From positions 1 through 64,000 of the forward strand of contig JASAOC010002109.1 in the NCBI GenBank assembly GCA_030849835.1: a DNA stretch of 64,000 nt, given 5' to 3'. A model generated the notes under the pieces. It was not told the DNA's origin and ran no database searches. It saw only the letters and a program-made list of their open reading frames with translations. Below are positions 9,900 to 19,100 of the stretch, one piece after another (within the stretch, counting starts at the first letter, position 1; each line of letters begins with the position of its first letter). The DNA comes from Herpetomonas samuelpessoai. Lineage: Eukaryota; Euglenozoa; Kinetoplastea; Trypanosomatida; Trypanosomatidae. A program made the translations under genes and the position numbers.

Positions 9900-12005
9900 T
9901 CAAGAAGCGGCACCGCCGAGAAACATCAGCACCGGGTGATCTCCTGGTGTTGAACTGGTGAAGACAAACCGTTCTTGTGCAAAGAGACGATTTGTCTCGT
10001 CGACGGAAAGAGAGCCTTCTCGCCGCACGCTAGTGGTGTTTGACGACACGGATAGAACAGGTGGCGGGCTGTTGCCTCGATGGCTTTGGGCAGCGGAGGC
10101 TCTTGTGGTCGCCCCTGAATGACCCGCTCGCCCTCTCAGCCACGACCACAGGGATCCGGGTGAGCTGCCCCGCGCCGACGGCGGGGGCAAGTGGGCACGA
10201 TGAGGTTGGTGGCCGCTCCCTTGCGAGACACATGGGGCCGGGGGCGCTGGGAGTCTAGTCCCAGCGGCCTCAGAGCAGACACCGCCACCATGAAGCACCT
10301 CGTGGTTGTTTCCCACCTCCTGAGCCAGGTAGAGGGTCTTGTAGACACGGCCACGCAGCACGTACTCCCGAACAAGCTGCGCGACCTGCGCGTGGAGGAG
10401 GCGGATGGCTGTCACGTGGGCCGGGGGCAAAAGCGCTCCTCGGTCCTCGGCCGCCCCGGCTGGACCGTGCTCGCCTTGCACATGGTCCTGCACCAGAAGA
10501 ACGGCACGCTGGCTAAGGGTTGATGTGGCGAGATGGGCCGGTTGGGGCATCGGTGGCGGGGAAACCTTGTCCGCACAGCCGCCCGAAGCACCACCTCCGC
10601 CGTCCGCCTCCCTGGACTGCTGCCAAGCCATCGCACTAATCAAGCGGTCGCACTCGGTGATCTGTGCAATTCGTCCCCGACTCACGGTAACTGCTATCAC
10701 ACCCTCCGCCTCGATCGCTGAAAGGACGAACGGCTTTCGCTGGTGCTCCGCGCCACCGTTGGCGGAAACAGTGGCAACAGCGCTCGCACCGCGAGAAGGC
10801 TGAAACGGCATCACCTCATACGTGGTGAGGAACCTGGCACTCATGCTGGCGATGCGCGCGGCGTACGGCATGACGTACTCGTCGCGGTAGAGTCGCGCCG
10901 TGCACAGGGGTGGTGGCAAGGTAAGTGCCAACGACAAGGCTAAATTCGCTGCGTCGTCCACGTCATCGGGGTGCGCTGGGATCACAAGGATCTGGTTACC
11001 CGTAAAGAGCGCGTGCAGCATCGCTTCCATGGCACACCAAGATTTGGCGGTCGCCCCGTCCGCCACCATCTCCCGCAGCCAAACAACCAGTGGGCAAACT
11101 GCCAGGTCGCTTCCTTGAAAAGAGGGAAGCTGAACCACGCACTCGGGATCCTCAAAGTCAACCTGTCTGGCTGCCATGTCGGCTAGGACCATGTCGGCCT
11201 CCAGTCTCGCTTCAAGCACTCCATCGAGCAGGGAGGACGTTCCCCCATTCGTAGACACTCCGGACAGTGGCTCCTTCGATTTCTCCCGTGCAGCGACCGA
11301 CGGGGACTCTCTCCACATGGGAGAGGCGAAGATGAGCGGGAAGGCCGCATCAAAGAAGCACACCATGCGTTGGATGGCAGACAGCTGCACAGGCTCGGGG
11401 ACATCGCCGTCGTCGACCTCGCCATCCGCGAGCTCGCTGCTCGCTTTACAGGAGCTCAAGAGGGTCGTTACAAGACGCAGCGGCTTTCGCCGTGCTTCCT
11501 CGCGCCGCCGTTCCAGGTCAGGAAAGGTGCGGTACTCTGTGTGGTACCGAGCTGTCGTCTGCCTGGTCCACCGGTCTATGGCGATGCGCATCGTGGCGGA
11601 TATCAACGGCCAATGAGAGACGAGTGTCCCGTACTCCTGATGCACAAAGATGAGACAAAATCGCCGTTTCTCGCCGCGCGCCAGAATGTCCGGCAAGCAA
11701 AAGGTAAAGCTGCCCACAGCTGGGCATCCTGGGTCTTGGAAAAGCACACTCTCTTCGTGGGCCTCGTTGGATGTGAGCACGCGCGCCGCCACCTCACGCG
11801 TAAACTCCACGTAATCAGGATGAAGTCGACCACCCGCCACGCCGCGTGCCACAAATCCGGTGCCACCAATCAGGCGTAGCGATGGTGGCGGTCCAGACAC
11901 ATGGGTGTCTTGGAAGTAATGAAAGTATTCAAAGGCAAAGTTCACTTTGGGGCCGTCCTGCGCATCGAATTCGCCAAAGAAGGCAGCAGGAGCCCCTAAC
12001 GACAT
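9900..12005 (-). CDS. FLCN: Folliculin-like (FLCN/Lst7) longin-DENN protein
   Basis: 701 residues. Residues 8-150 match the folliculin longin domain: an opening strand (APAAFFGEFDAQDGPKV) and the block ESVLFQDP..GSFTFCLPDILARGEKRRFCLIFVHQ, followed by SHWPLISATMRIAIDRW. In human FLCN the equivalent is the [28 protein letters not shown] region. Residues about 320-370 (MLHALFTGNQILVIPA..) match the start of the FLCN DENN domain (HVLMGNQVI). Elsewhere folliculin is a GTPase-activating protein for RagC/D-type GTPases in lysosomal nutrient signalling to TORC1. Residues 500-680 are low complexity. The ATG at 12003-12005 is chosen because the frame extends only to a TTG and a good splice acceptor sits 8 bases upstream. 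SMCR8 is a related alternative. Confidence 0.72.
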   Translation of the reverse strand: MSLGAPAAFFGEFDAQDGPKVNFAFEYFHYFQDTHVSGPPPSLRLIGGTGFVARGVAGGRLHPDYVEFTREVAARVLTSNEAHEESVLFQDPGCPAVGSFTFCLPDILARGEKRRFCLIFVHQEYGTLVSHWPLISATMRIAIDRWTRQTTARYHTEYRTFPDLERRREEARRKPLRLVTTLLSSCKASSELADGEVDDGDVPEPVQLSAIQRMVCFFDAAFPLIFASPMWRESPSVAAREKSKEPLSGVSTNGGTSSLLDGVLEARLEADMVLADMAARQVDFEDPECVVQLPSFQGSDLAVCPLVVWLREMVADGATAKSWCAMEAMLHALFTGNQILVIPAHPDDVDDAANLALSLALTLPPPLCTARLYRDEYVMPYAARIASMSARFLTTYEVMPFQPSRGASAVATVSANGGAEHQRKPFVLSAIEAEGVIAVTVSRGRIAQITECDRLISAMAWQQSREADGGGGASGGCADKVSPPPMPQPAHLATSTLSQRAVLLVQDHVQGEHGPAGAAEDRGALLPPAHVTAIRLLHAQVAQLVREYVLRGRVYKTLYLAQEVGNNHEVLHGGGVCSEAAGTRLPAPPAPCVSQGSGHQPHRAHLPPPSARGSSPGSLWSWLRGRAGHSGATTRASAAQSHRGNSPPPVLSVSSNTTSVRREGSLSVDETNRLFAQERFVFTSSTPGDHPVLMFLGGAAS

Positions 12006-12678
12006 GACAGTGACTGCACGCCACAAAGGACAAGAGGGAAGAAAATGAGTAGATTAGGCTGCCGCACCCTCAGGAGGGAACGCGATGCGGTGATAGCCGA
12101 AAGAGACAAGGAAAATGAAAGCAAAGGAGAAGGAAAGGTGGTGACAAAGTTCCTCCCAAGGAGGGAAGGAACGGAGGACACTTTTCTACGCTCTGAGGTG
12201 CAGTAAAACGGAAGTGCAGGGACAGGGAAGGAAACATTAGTTTGGTGCGGTGGTGGTGATCGTGCGCGTCCGTACCTCTGTTCGTTTGCTCCTTCGTTTG
12301 CAGGGGAGGTAGACCCTGCACACCGAACAAGAAGAGCATGAGCTTTTTTTTGCGTTTGGTTGCGCAAAAAAACTCAGGCCAAGTAAACTTCGACTAGTCA
12401 TGTGACTGCATTTACACTGTGCCGAAACACCGTAATTAGTGTAATAGTCATAAGTCGTTAGTTTAACTTGCAGTTTCGCAAAGAGAGCTGACAATTAGAA
12501 GGAATGTGAACCAAGGACGACACTTCATGCGTTGCAGCCAACGAACACAGGTCAAAAGCCAATCGTGAAGCGTGGGAAAATGAGCGCCAGTCGATGGGAA
12601 CAGAACAGAATCTTTCTCCTGTTCGTACGCTACCCAGCTCATCATAGCCGTGCGTAATCCCGTACGCGTGGAGACTGG
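12006..12678. other. Intergenic between the folliculin-like gene and SAM50
   Basis: Contains the acceptor above and purine-rich plus-strand DNA (12090-12180). Otherwise no gene or RNA seen. Confidence 0.65.
12014..12015 (-). promoter_or_regulatory. Predicted spliced-leader acceptor AG for the folliculin-like gene
   Basis: A C/T-rich tract (about 12024-12050, minus strand) is followed by an AG eight bases before the ATG at 12005, which supports that ATG over the longer TTG-initiated frame. Confidence 0.5.
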
Positions 12679-14097
12679 TTACATCGCATAGTTTGAAGAC
12701 CAAATCAAGCCGAAGCGCACCCTATCAAACAGTTTTGGGTTGCCGTTGCGCGCGACAACCCTCCCCTCAGAATCCATGCCGAGCGGCACGGAAAAGTTCA
12801 GCTCGAAGCGGCCGCTCGGGGAAATACCAAAGAGAGGGATGCGCGTAATGACAATACCGGCGCCAACCGAGCAAGCGCTCTTTCGTACCCATCCCCACCA
12901 GTCAAGAAGAGCTTCGCGGCTATCTACCATACGCAAATTACCAGCGTTTGCAAACACGTGCATACTCGCGATACCGTTGTTAGGGAAAAAGAGAAACGGG
13001 AAGTTGAGGTTCAACGACGACGCCCACAGTGCGTTACCACCCGTGGCAGCAAAGCGACCTCCAGGGCTGCCCGAATCCAGGGTGGAGGGTCCGACTGACT
13101 TGAAACCCCGTACGTGACAGGTAGAGAGGAATAGGCGATCATTCAGGGGAATTCGGCTCTGTCGAAAAGGGTAAATGCCGCCAACCTTCGCGCTCCATTG
13201 CAAGCTAAAGAACGGACCCAAAGGCCAGTATTTCGACACTTGGGCCTCGGATTTGACAAAACAGAAATCACCCCCAGTTGGCCCGCCAGCAAATTCGCTC
13301 GCCAAGGAGAAGTTGTGACCGAGAATAGGGAGAGGGTACATGTTGTACAGATACGGATTTGCGTGGTAAGCCACCCGCGAAAGACTCAGTTCGTGACGCA
13401 CAAATCCCTTGTCAGTGGGTGAAAAATCAGGAAGGAGATCTTCGGGAATTTCCCCCCTGTCTTTCGTCACCAATACGCGACGCTGAAAGCCTACAGTAAA
13501 CTCAGACGCCAGGCCCGATTTGTTGTTGCGGGAAACAGCCTTCACTTCCTCAATTTTCTCGTGATTTGCAAGACTGAATGCCTTCGTCTCTTGCCTGCGA
13601 CCGAGATAGTACTCTGCGCTCTGACCAATGTACGGAACATTCGACAGAAACGAGAGAGAAAGTGAATGCACACGAGACGCAGGTGGAATGTAATTTCCCT
13701 TGAACGAGTACCGGCCACCGAAAACATTTTCTAGCGCCATTGTGATTTCAGGGAGCGACGTATCTGTGGTGAACACGCCGATAGACTTCTTCGGTTTGGC
13801 CTCCTCGACATTGATGCTGACACAAACATCGTTCGCCTCACCGTCCTGTGTTGGTTCGAGGTTGTACTCAATTTTGCGGAAGATGCCAAGCCCTTGCCAG
13901 CGAGCTTTTGTTTCCTCCATCGTGTGAACCACTTGTTCAATGGTGTCACAGCGTTTCACTGCCTCCAGATCTTTAGCAACGACCTTCGGGTGAATATTCA
14001 AAATACCTGACACCCTCACGTGCGTCCGGATCGGAACATCGAGAATCGCGCGAATGTCTTCCTCGGAGACATTTACTTGGGAGGGTTGCTCACTCAT
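12679..14097 (-). CDS. SAM50: SAM50/Tob55, mitochondrial outer-membrane beta-barrel assembly protein
   Basis: 472 residues, family length. Core of the sorting and assembly machinery that inserts beta-barrel proteins such as VDAC and ATOM40 into the mitochondrial outer membrane. Residues about 25-105 form one POTRA domain (VRVSGILNIHPKVVAKDLEAV..GIFRKIEYNLEP..VSINVEE). Residues about 125-472 are the Omp85 barrel with alternating amphipathic strands, including the diagnostic loop-6 motif HVRGFKSVG (VRGF) and a final strand VRFGLIWSSNYAM ending close to the C-terminus. There is no cleavable presequence, as expected. Start is the first ATG. Neighbouring genes are unrelated. Confidence 0.93.
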   Translation of the reverse strand: MSEQPSQVNVSEEDIRAILDVPIRTHVRVSGILNIHPKVVAKDLEAVKRCDTIEQVVHTMEETKARWQGLGIFRKIEYNLEPTQDGEANDVCVSINVEEAKPKKSIGVFTTDTSLPEITMALENVFGGRYSFKGNYIPPASRVHSLSLSFLSNVPYIGQSAEYYLGRRQETKAFSLANHEKIEEVKAVSRNNKSGLASEFTVGFQRRVLVTKDRGEIPEDLLPDFSPTDKGFVRHELSLSRVAYHANPYLYNMYPLPILGHNFSLASEFAGGPTGGDFCFVKSEAQVSKYWPLGPFFSLQWSAKVGGIYPFRQSRIPLNDRLFLSTCHVRGFKSVGPSTLDSGSPGGRFAATGGNALWASSLNLNFPFLFFPNNGIASMHVFANAGNLRMVDSREALLDWWGWVRKSACSVGAGIVITRIPLFGISPSGRFELNFSVPLGMDSEGRVVARNGNPKLFDRVRFGLIWSSNYAM

Positions 14098-14923
14098 AAT
14101 TCTAATTTTTTGGTCGACAATTTATTTATTTATTTTTCCGTTACGAAGCACGTCCGAGTTTGGCGCTTACCTCCTTCAAAAATGATGAGCGAAATCACCA
14201 AAACAAAATGAAGCCACTTCGCAATCTTGCTACCTTGTGAGGCGAAAGTTCTCTTTCTCCTTTCAAAGAACACTGATGTCAGAGAAGTGCAGCGTGACAA
14301 TTACGCGCTTCCTTTCGACGGATAAGAGCAGAAAATCAGGGAAACAGTGAGAACACATTCGATGTGTCTGGAACTGCCTCAAGACACAAAGGTGTGAGCA
14401 TGCTTTCTTTTGGCGCGTGTCATCCTTTAATTAGTACTTCACCCTATCACACCGAGTGTACCCCATGAGTGAAGGGTGCCTCTGATAAATGTACAAGTAC
14501 TCTCAAAACGCAAAGTTTTTCGATGTTTTTTTTCGCACCTGGGGGCATCTAGCATACATTTTGAGGGACTCAAACGTCCGACCATTTTCACCTATCTTTT
14601 ACGTATTTTTTTTTTCCTTTTGCTTCTTTCACAGTAATACTGCAGGACCAAACAGCGACAAAAAAGAGCAGGGTCGTGTAAGCGATGACTCCTAACGGAA
14701 ACTCGAATGTGGACGTCCGTGGCACGACGTGAACGTGCAGCAGGCGGAGCCTTGGCCCTGAAAAAAGAAACGTGGATGGGAACATAGAGTACACATAATT
14801 GAGACATGTGGGCGAGTAGCCACCGAAGTGAGCAAAACTGGATGTCCCGTTCCACAAGACGCCAAAAGAGTGCAATTACGACATATCACTTGAAGACGTG
14901 GTATGCGGTAATTTTAGTGATGT
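14098..14923. other. Intergenic between SAM50 and the lipoamide-dehydrogenase-like gene
   Basis: AT-rich compared with the rest of the window, with a TTTA-type repeat at 14121-14138 and T-runs at 14520-14532 and 14607-14616. No gene or tRNA seen. Confidence 0.65.
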
Positions 14924-16462
14924 TTACCTTTTGATGGACGCCAAATAGCCGCGTCCTCGTTCGAAATTGGGAGGATTCCACTCATTCACAACCAACTGTG
15001 GAAAAACGTTTGGCTTCAGAACAGAATCGCCGATCAGCATGTGCAGACATTCCTGGAAACCTTGCGTCACCGCAGGATACGCAGTCCTGAGTTCACACAA
15101 GTTGTACGCGGATTCCTTGTTGTGAATTGCCAGAGATGCGAGCTCAATGATGCTACTTGCGTGTGCACCAACGGCGCGGACTCCGAGCACTTGCATTTTA
15201 CGGTCGTTCGTCACAATCAGCTTCACAAATCCCCGTGGATTTCCCATGGCAAGGGCACGGCCAACGAACTCGTATCCGTAACGTGCCGATTTGTACGCAA
15301 TGTTTTGACTTCGACATTGCTTCTCATTGAGACCCACCGCGGCGACCTCCTGATCCAGGAACATAATTGTCGATAAATTGTCAAGACGCACTTTCAGCTG
15401 GTCTTCTGGGTAAGGTGTGTACATGTGCTCGACACACGCACGCGCCTCCACCTCACCAACGTTCACCAGAGCAACTCGCGTGGCGACATCACCACACGCG
15501 TAAATATTTTTGAAGGGCGCTACACGAAGAAACTCATCACGCTGGAGACGTCCTCCTTGGCCGAACGTTGCGCCAATTTTGTCGAGCCCCAATTGCTGAA
15601 AATTGGGTACACGGCCGATCGATACAAGGGCAGCTTCAACCGTGTGCTCACTCAGTTTTCCATCACGCAAATCCCGCAGGGTGTAGTGAAAGCAGTCGTT
15701 ATCCGTCTTGTTTGCCACCATTTCGGAGTTGTGGTGAAAAACAACACCCTTCTTCTCGAGAAGAGACTGGATAAAAAGAGAAATGTCCTCATCTTCGTTT
15801 GGCAAGATGTTGCGGCTTTTCTCGATCACGTGGACTTTGGTCTGCGCAAAGTTAGCGAAGATGGACGCGAATTCGCAGCCAATGACACCTGCGCCAATGA
15901 TGACAACACTTTTCGGTAATTTTTGCGTCATGATGTCGTCAGAGGTAAACACAACCCTTCCGTCGGCCTTAGCAGTTGGGTGGGGACGTGGTTGTGCTCC
16001 GGTCGCAATGACAAAATAATCAGCCTCGACTATTTCGGTGCTTCCATCCGCGCGCGTCACTTTGACTGAATTTTGCGTCTCAAAAGCGCCGCGGCCACTC
16101 ACCACGTCAATTTTCGCCACCTCAAGTTGATGAAGGACCTGCCCCTCCCTCGTTTCTGCTGCTTCGTGGATCGCTTTGTGGATGTTTTCCGAAGTGCAAG
16201 GCGGTAGCTCTTTTTTGCATTTCAAAAATCGTGCGGCAGTCATACCATGCGAAGCCTGGTAGAATTTAGCCATCTCCCACATGGTCTTTGATTGGAGTGC
16301 GCCATTCCAAAAGTCAGCACCACCGATACGGCTCTCCTCAATGATGCAGGAAGTTTTGCCGTAGTCGAAAGCGCGGAGGGCAGCAGAGATTCCGGCAGGA
16401 CCGCCACCTATGACACACACATCAACCTTCCGGTTGAAAAAGGCGATCGTGCGACGAAGCAT
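14924..16462 (-). CDS. Lipoamide-dehydrogenase-like flavoprotein without redox-active cysteines
   Basis: 512 residues with the full class I pyridine nucleotide-disulfide oxidoreductase fold: FAD dinucleotide motif VCVIGGGPAGISAALRA (from residue 16), NAD(P)-binding motif SVVIIGAGVIGCEFASIFAN (about 200), second FAD motif NIYACGDVA and a C-terminal dimerisation domain. The disulfide motif GGTCLNVGCIPSK of lipoamide dehydrogenase is replaced by GGADFWNGALQSK (47-59), so both cysteines are gone (Asp50, Ala55). The C-terminal HPxxSE-type dyad is also changed (Tyr462, Gln467). It cannot work as an ordinary E3 subunit; an NAD(P)H-FAD oxidoreductase or transhydrogenase-like activity is possible. MLRRTIAFFNRK looks like a short mitochondrial presequence. 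First ATG used. Frame and folding motifs are intact, so it is not a pseudogene. Confidence 0.85.
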   Translation of the reverse strand: MLRRTIAFFNRKVDVCVIGGGPAGISAALRAFDYGKTSCIIEESRIGGADFWNGALQSKTMWEMAKFYQASHGMTAARFLKCKKELPPCTSENIHKAIHEAAETREGQVLHQLEVAKIDVVSGRGAFETQNSVKVTRADGSTEIVEADYFVIATGAQPRPHPTAKADGRVVFTSDDIMTQKLPKSVVIIGAGVIGCEFASIFANFAQTKVHVIEKSRNILPNEDEDISLFIQSLLEKKGVVFHHNSEMVANKTDNDCFHYTLRDLRDGKLSEHTVEAALVSIGRVPNFQQLGLDKIGATFGQGGRLQRDEFLRVAPFKNIYACGDVATRVALVNVGEVEARACVEHMYTPYPEDQLKVRLDNLSTIMFLDQEVAAVGLNEKQCRSQNIAYKSARYGYEFVGRALAMGNPRGFVKLIVTNDRKMQVLGVRAVGAHASSIIELASLAIHNKESAYNLCELRTAYPAVTQGFQECLHMLIGDSVLKPNVFPQLVVNEWNPPNFERGRGYLASIKR

Positions 16463-18399
16463 GACGAAGTGTATTTTTCGTGTTTGTCAGATGTTTCAAC
16501 GGTGAAACGTCTCCTCCCCTTCTGCGAGAAAACAAACTGTCTTGCTCGGACAGGTCAGAAAAAATAAAATGAAAGTCTCAACTGACTGTTCTAGGGAAAA
16601 CGAACGAAGGAGGAAGACAAAGGGACCAATTCGGAAACGTTCTTTCTCACGCTGTTGGGATGCTGATCTAAAGACATCCCTTCCTTAGGGTTCGGTGGTC
16701 GTTCAGGCATTCGCGTGCAACAGGGTCTTCGACGAGCCTTCGCTCGTCCTTTTCTTTCTTGCCTTCTTTGGGCCATGCCCCGCCGTGGGTGAATCGATGC
16801 TCTTTCGGTGGCGGGCAAGTCCCTCCAGGGGTTTGGGGGAGGGGGGGGGGGGGCTTTGGGGGCTGCGCGGGCCTGTGGGGCGGGGAGGGAGGAGAAGGGG
16901 ATGGGGGCAGCTAAGCGAAAAGACGCAAACGAAATGCTACCCGCCGAAGTCTCCTCCGAACACCCCTCTTCCTTGAGATGGGAAAACCGAGAAAAAGCTT
17001 GGTTCTGCCACAAATGTGGAAGACTACATCGCCCAAACCGTCCCTGAGACGGCGAACCCGCGCCACCACACACACCAAGGCCCTACGGGGACCGCGGCGC
17101 CACATCCCTCGCCTTGACTTTCCCTACGGAGCTTCCTAAAGGGACCGTGATGGGTTTTCGCCCACCACTTGGGCTGCTAACGAAAGTTAAAAAATTGGGA
17201 TTGCGAAGAATACGATTCGCCCACACGCAGGACAAAAACGACGTGCCACAAAACCCACCCAAAGGCCGAGGCACCCCCGCGAGCGGCCAGGCACCTCACT
17301 CACAGCCCCACACCCAACTCTCTTTCCTCCTCTTTTCCATTCTTTGATGGGGGAAAACGCGTACACAACAGCTGTGGGTGACGGCGAAGCCTCATGGCGG
17401 ACACATTTCCGCATCCGTCATTTCTTTCTTTTTTCGCTGCCGTTCGAATGCCGTGCGCCACGATGGAGGTCTAGCAACATCGCCGCAGCGCAGGTACGTG
17501 TTGCTGGTCTCAGCTGTTTTGTGGTCCACTCGTTTTGTGTACCGAGTTGCTCTCAGGACGCCGGTGAGATCAGAGCCGGCAAAATACACCCCTAACGCAG
17601 ATGACCCGGCCCCGCTAACTTACATTCGACGAAAGGTGACATAGAACCCTGGGAACCCCCAGGTGTGCCCAATTCGTTTTCGCACGGACTGTTCTTCATT
17701 TTGGCTACGCCGGCGTCACCGATTAACATAAATTATTGCAAAGCACCGCGGCGCTACGCGTTGCCTCGGAAAAAGGAAGAGGAGTGGCTCGCCCGCCACT
17801 CCGAGATGAGAGTGGCGACTGCGAAAGCGACTTTGCTCCACAAGCACTCCGATCTGCCCCCGCCCGTTGGAGCGAAAGCTCTTCACAAACCGAAAAACTT
17901 GCGCAGCATGAGCGAGTTCGCAGGACGGAGTGGTATGGCGTGCCGTTGTGGAGGATGCGGCTGTAAATAGGCAAACGCTATGGAACGCTGAGGGCTCCAC
18001 CAGGCCTTCCTCTCCCCTACGCTTTTCGACCGTGAAGCGCGCCACCTGGTCTTGTTGGAAACTGCGAAGAAAGGTAGGAGAGAATGAGAGGAAGAGGGTG
18101 AAGAGAACTCCGCCGACATCCCACGCAAGCTACGAACTGAAGTGCATATGGAATAAGAAACCTCACCCAATCCCAATACAGTCTAGCATTTTCCCTCCAG
18201 TTTCCCCCTGACGCTTTGGCGAGCGGCGCGCTTAAAAAGGGGAATTTCACGAAAGGGGGGCGGGAGGAGAGGAACAGAGACGAAAAATCGCCTCCGTGTT
18301 TCGGTGATGTGCTTCACACGACGGTGGGATAAGTGCAAAAAAAAAAAAAAATGGTCAGTGACGCTCGCTGGAAGCTAGCGAGGTGGATGGAAAAAAAGA
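16463..18399. other. Gene-poor island between the flavoprotein gene and the tRNA pair
   Basis: About 1.9 kb with no convincing protein gene. Frames on either strand lack an ATG in the right place or are short, Pro/Arg-rich and unlike any family I know. Notable contents are a G-run tract (16828-16907), a perfect 8-bp inverted repeat with a 6-base loop (17781-17802) and a run of 15 A (18337-18351). I looked for 5S rRNA, U-snRNA, 7SL and spliced-leader motifs and found none. Confidence 0.55.
16828..16907 (+). other. G-run cluster, potential G-quadruplex
   Basis: At least nine separate runs of three or more G, one of them more than ten long, occur within 80 bases of the plus strand (C-runs on the transcribed strand). 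Short loops make intramolecular quadruplex formation likely on the plus strand. Confidence 0.6.
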
Positions 18400-18480
18400 C
18401 GTCACCAGCAGGATTCGAACCTGCGCGCGAGATCACAGTTGATTTCGAGTCAACCCCCGTAACCACTTGGGTATGATGAC
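18400..18480 (-). tRNA. tRNA-Ser (CGA)
   Basis: On the minus strand the acceptor arms GTCATCA and TGGTGAC pair, and the discriminator is G (18400), as expected for serine. The anticodon stem GTTGA/TCAAC closes the loop CTCGAAA, giving anticodon CGA. An extended type II variable arm follows, then the T arm GCAGG-TTCGAAT-CCTGC, which also carries the internal B box. A run of seven T on the minus strand (18391-18397) just after the 3' end is a Pol III terminator. No intron. Confidence 0.95.
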
Positions 18481-18554
18481 TTTAGAGCTCGCATGCACAG
18501 TTTGAGAGTGAACACGATAAACTAACACAAGATAAATGGTCGTTCGTATTTGAT
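18481..18554. other. Spacer between divergent tRNA genes
   Basis: 74 bases separate the 5' ends of the two tRNA genes, which point away from each other. No motif recognised. Confidence 0.6.
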
Positions 18555-18636
18555 GGCAGGATGGCCGAGAGGTCTAAGGCGGGAGACTCAAGTTCTCTTC
18601 TATTCGTAGGCGCGGGTTCGAACCCCGCTCCTGTCA
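18555..18636 (+). tRNA. tRNA-Leu (CAA)
   Basis: Plus strand, the only plus-strand gene in the window. Acceptor arms GGCAGGA and TCCTGTC pair, with discriminator A. The D arm begins TGGCCGAGAGGTCTAAGGC, typical of leucine tRNAs. The anticodon stem GGAGA/TCTCT closes loop CTCAAGT, giving anticodon CAA. A type II variable arm precedes the T arm with B box GGTTCGAACCCC. A T-run at 18638-18643 terminates Pol III. No intron seen. Confidence 0.95.
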
Positions 18637-19100
18637 CTTTTTTCCCTCGTCGCCGAGTGGGGCCTACCTTCGCAAAGAAACGCTAGCAGAGCAACCAGAG
18701 GGGCGAGAAGTAAAAAAGACATGAATTGCATCGCAGCAATTTCCCTCCATGAACTAACAGAGAGAAGCTTCCTGGTTTTGTTTCCTCGAGCGCACATTTT
18801 CTCTGGCAGTACTGGGAAGATGACTTCCTTCTCTCGTGCGCGTTCGCTTTTTGCGATCCCACGTTCTTCTTCACCTTTTCCTCGTTTCCTTTTGTCGTGT
18901 TTCGAATGTGTGTCTGTTCACCAGGCGCCGAACGCCAACGTAACATGGTAAGCAGGTCAACAGGGTAGAGGAAGCTGAGAACATCGGTTGGCGTGGGTAC
19001 AGTGTAACAAGTCTAGAGCCAATTCTATAACGGGAACCGTTTTCCAAAACAACAACCACAGCCGCGGCAAGGGCATGTGTGCGCGCCCGTGGAGCCTTTT
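18637..19100. other. Intergenic between tRNA-Leu and the coiled-coil gene
   Basis: No gene seen; holds the Pol III terminator of tRNA-Leu and the 3' UTR of the coiled-coil gene. Confidence 0.6.

Noticed and set aside
16808-17047. Plus-strand frame ending in a CxxC zinc-like motif (WFCHKCGRLH)
   Set aside because: Only one CxxC pair, low-complexity Gly run before it, and no partner cysteines; probably chance. I also considered a retroelement remnant but saw no supporting domain, repeat ends or target duplication.
16591-17073. Minus-strand frame of 160 codons in the tRNA-flanking island
   Set aside because: It would need a GTG start, is Pro/Arg-rich and matches nothing known to me.
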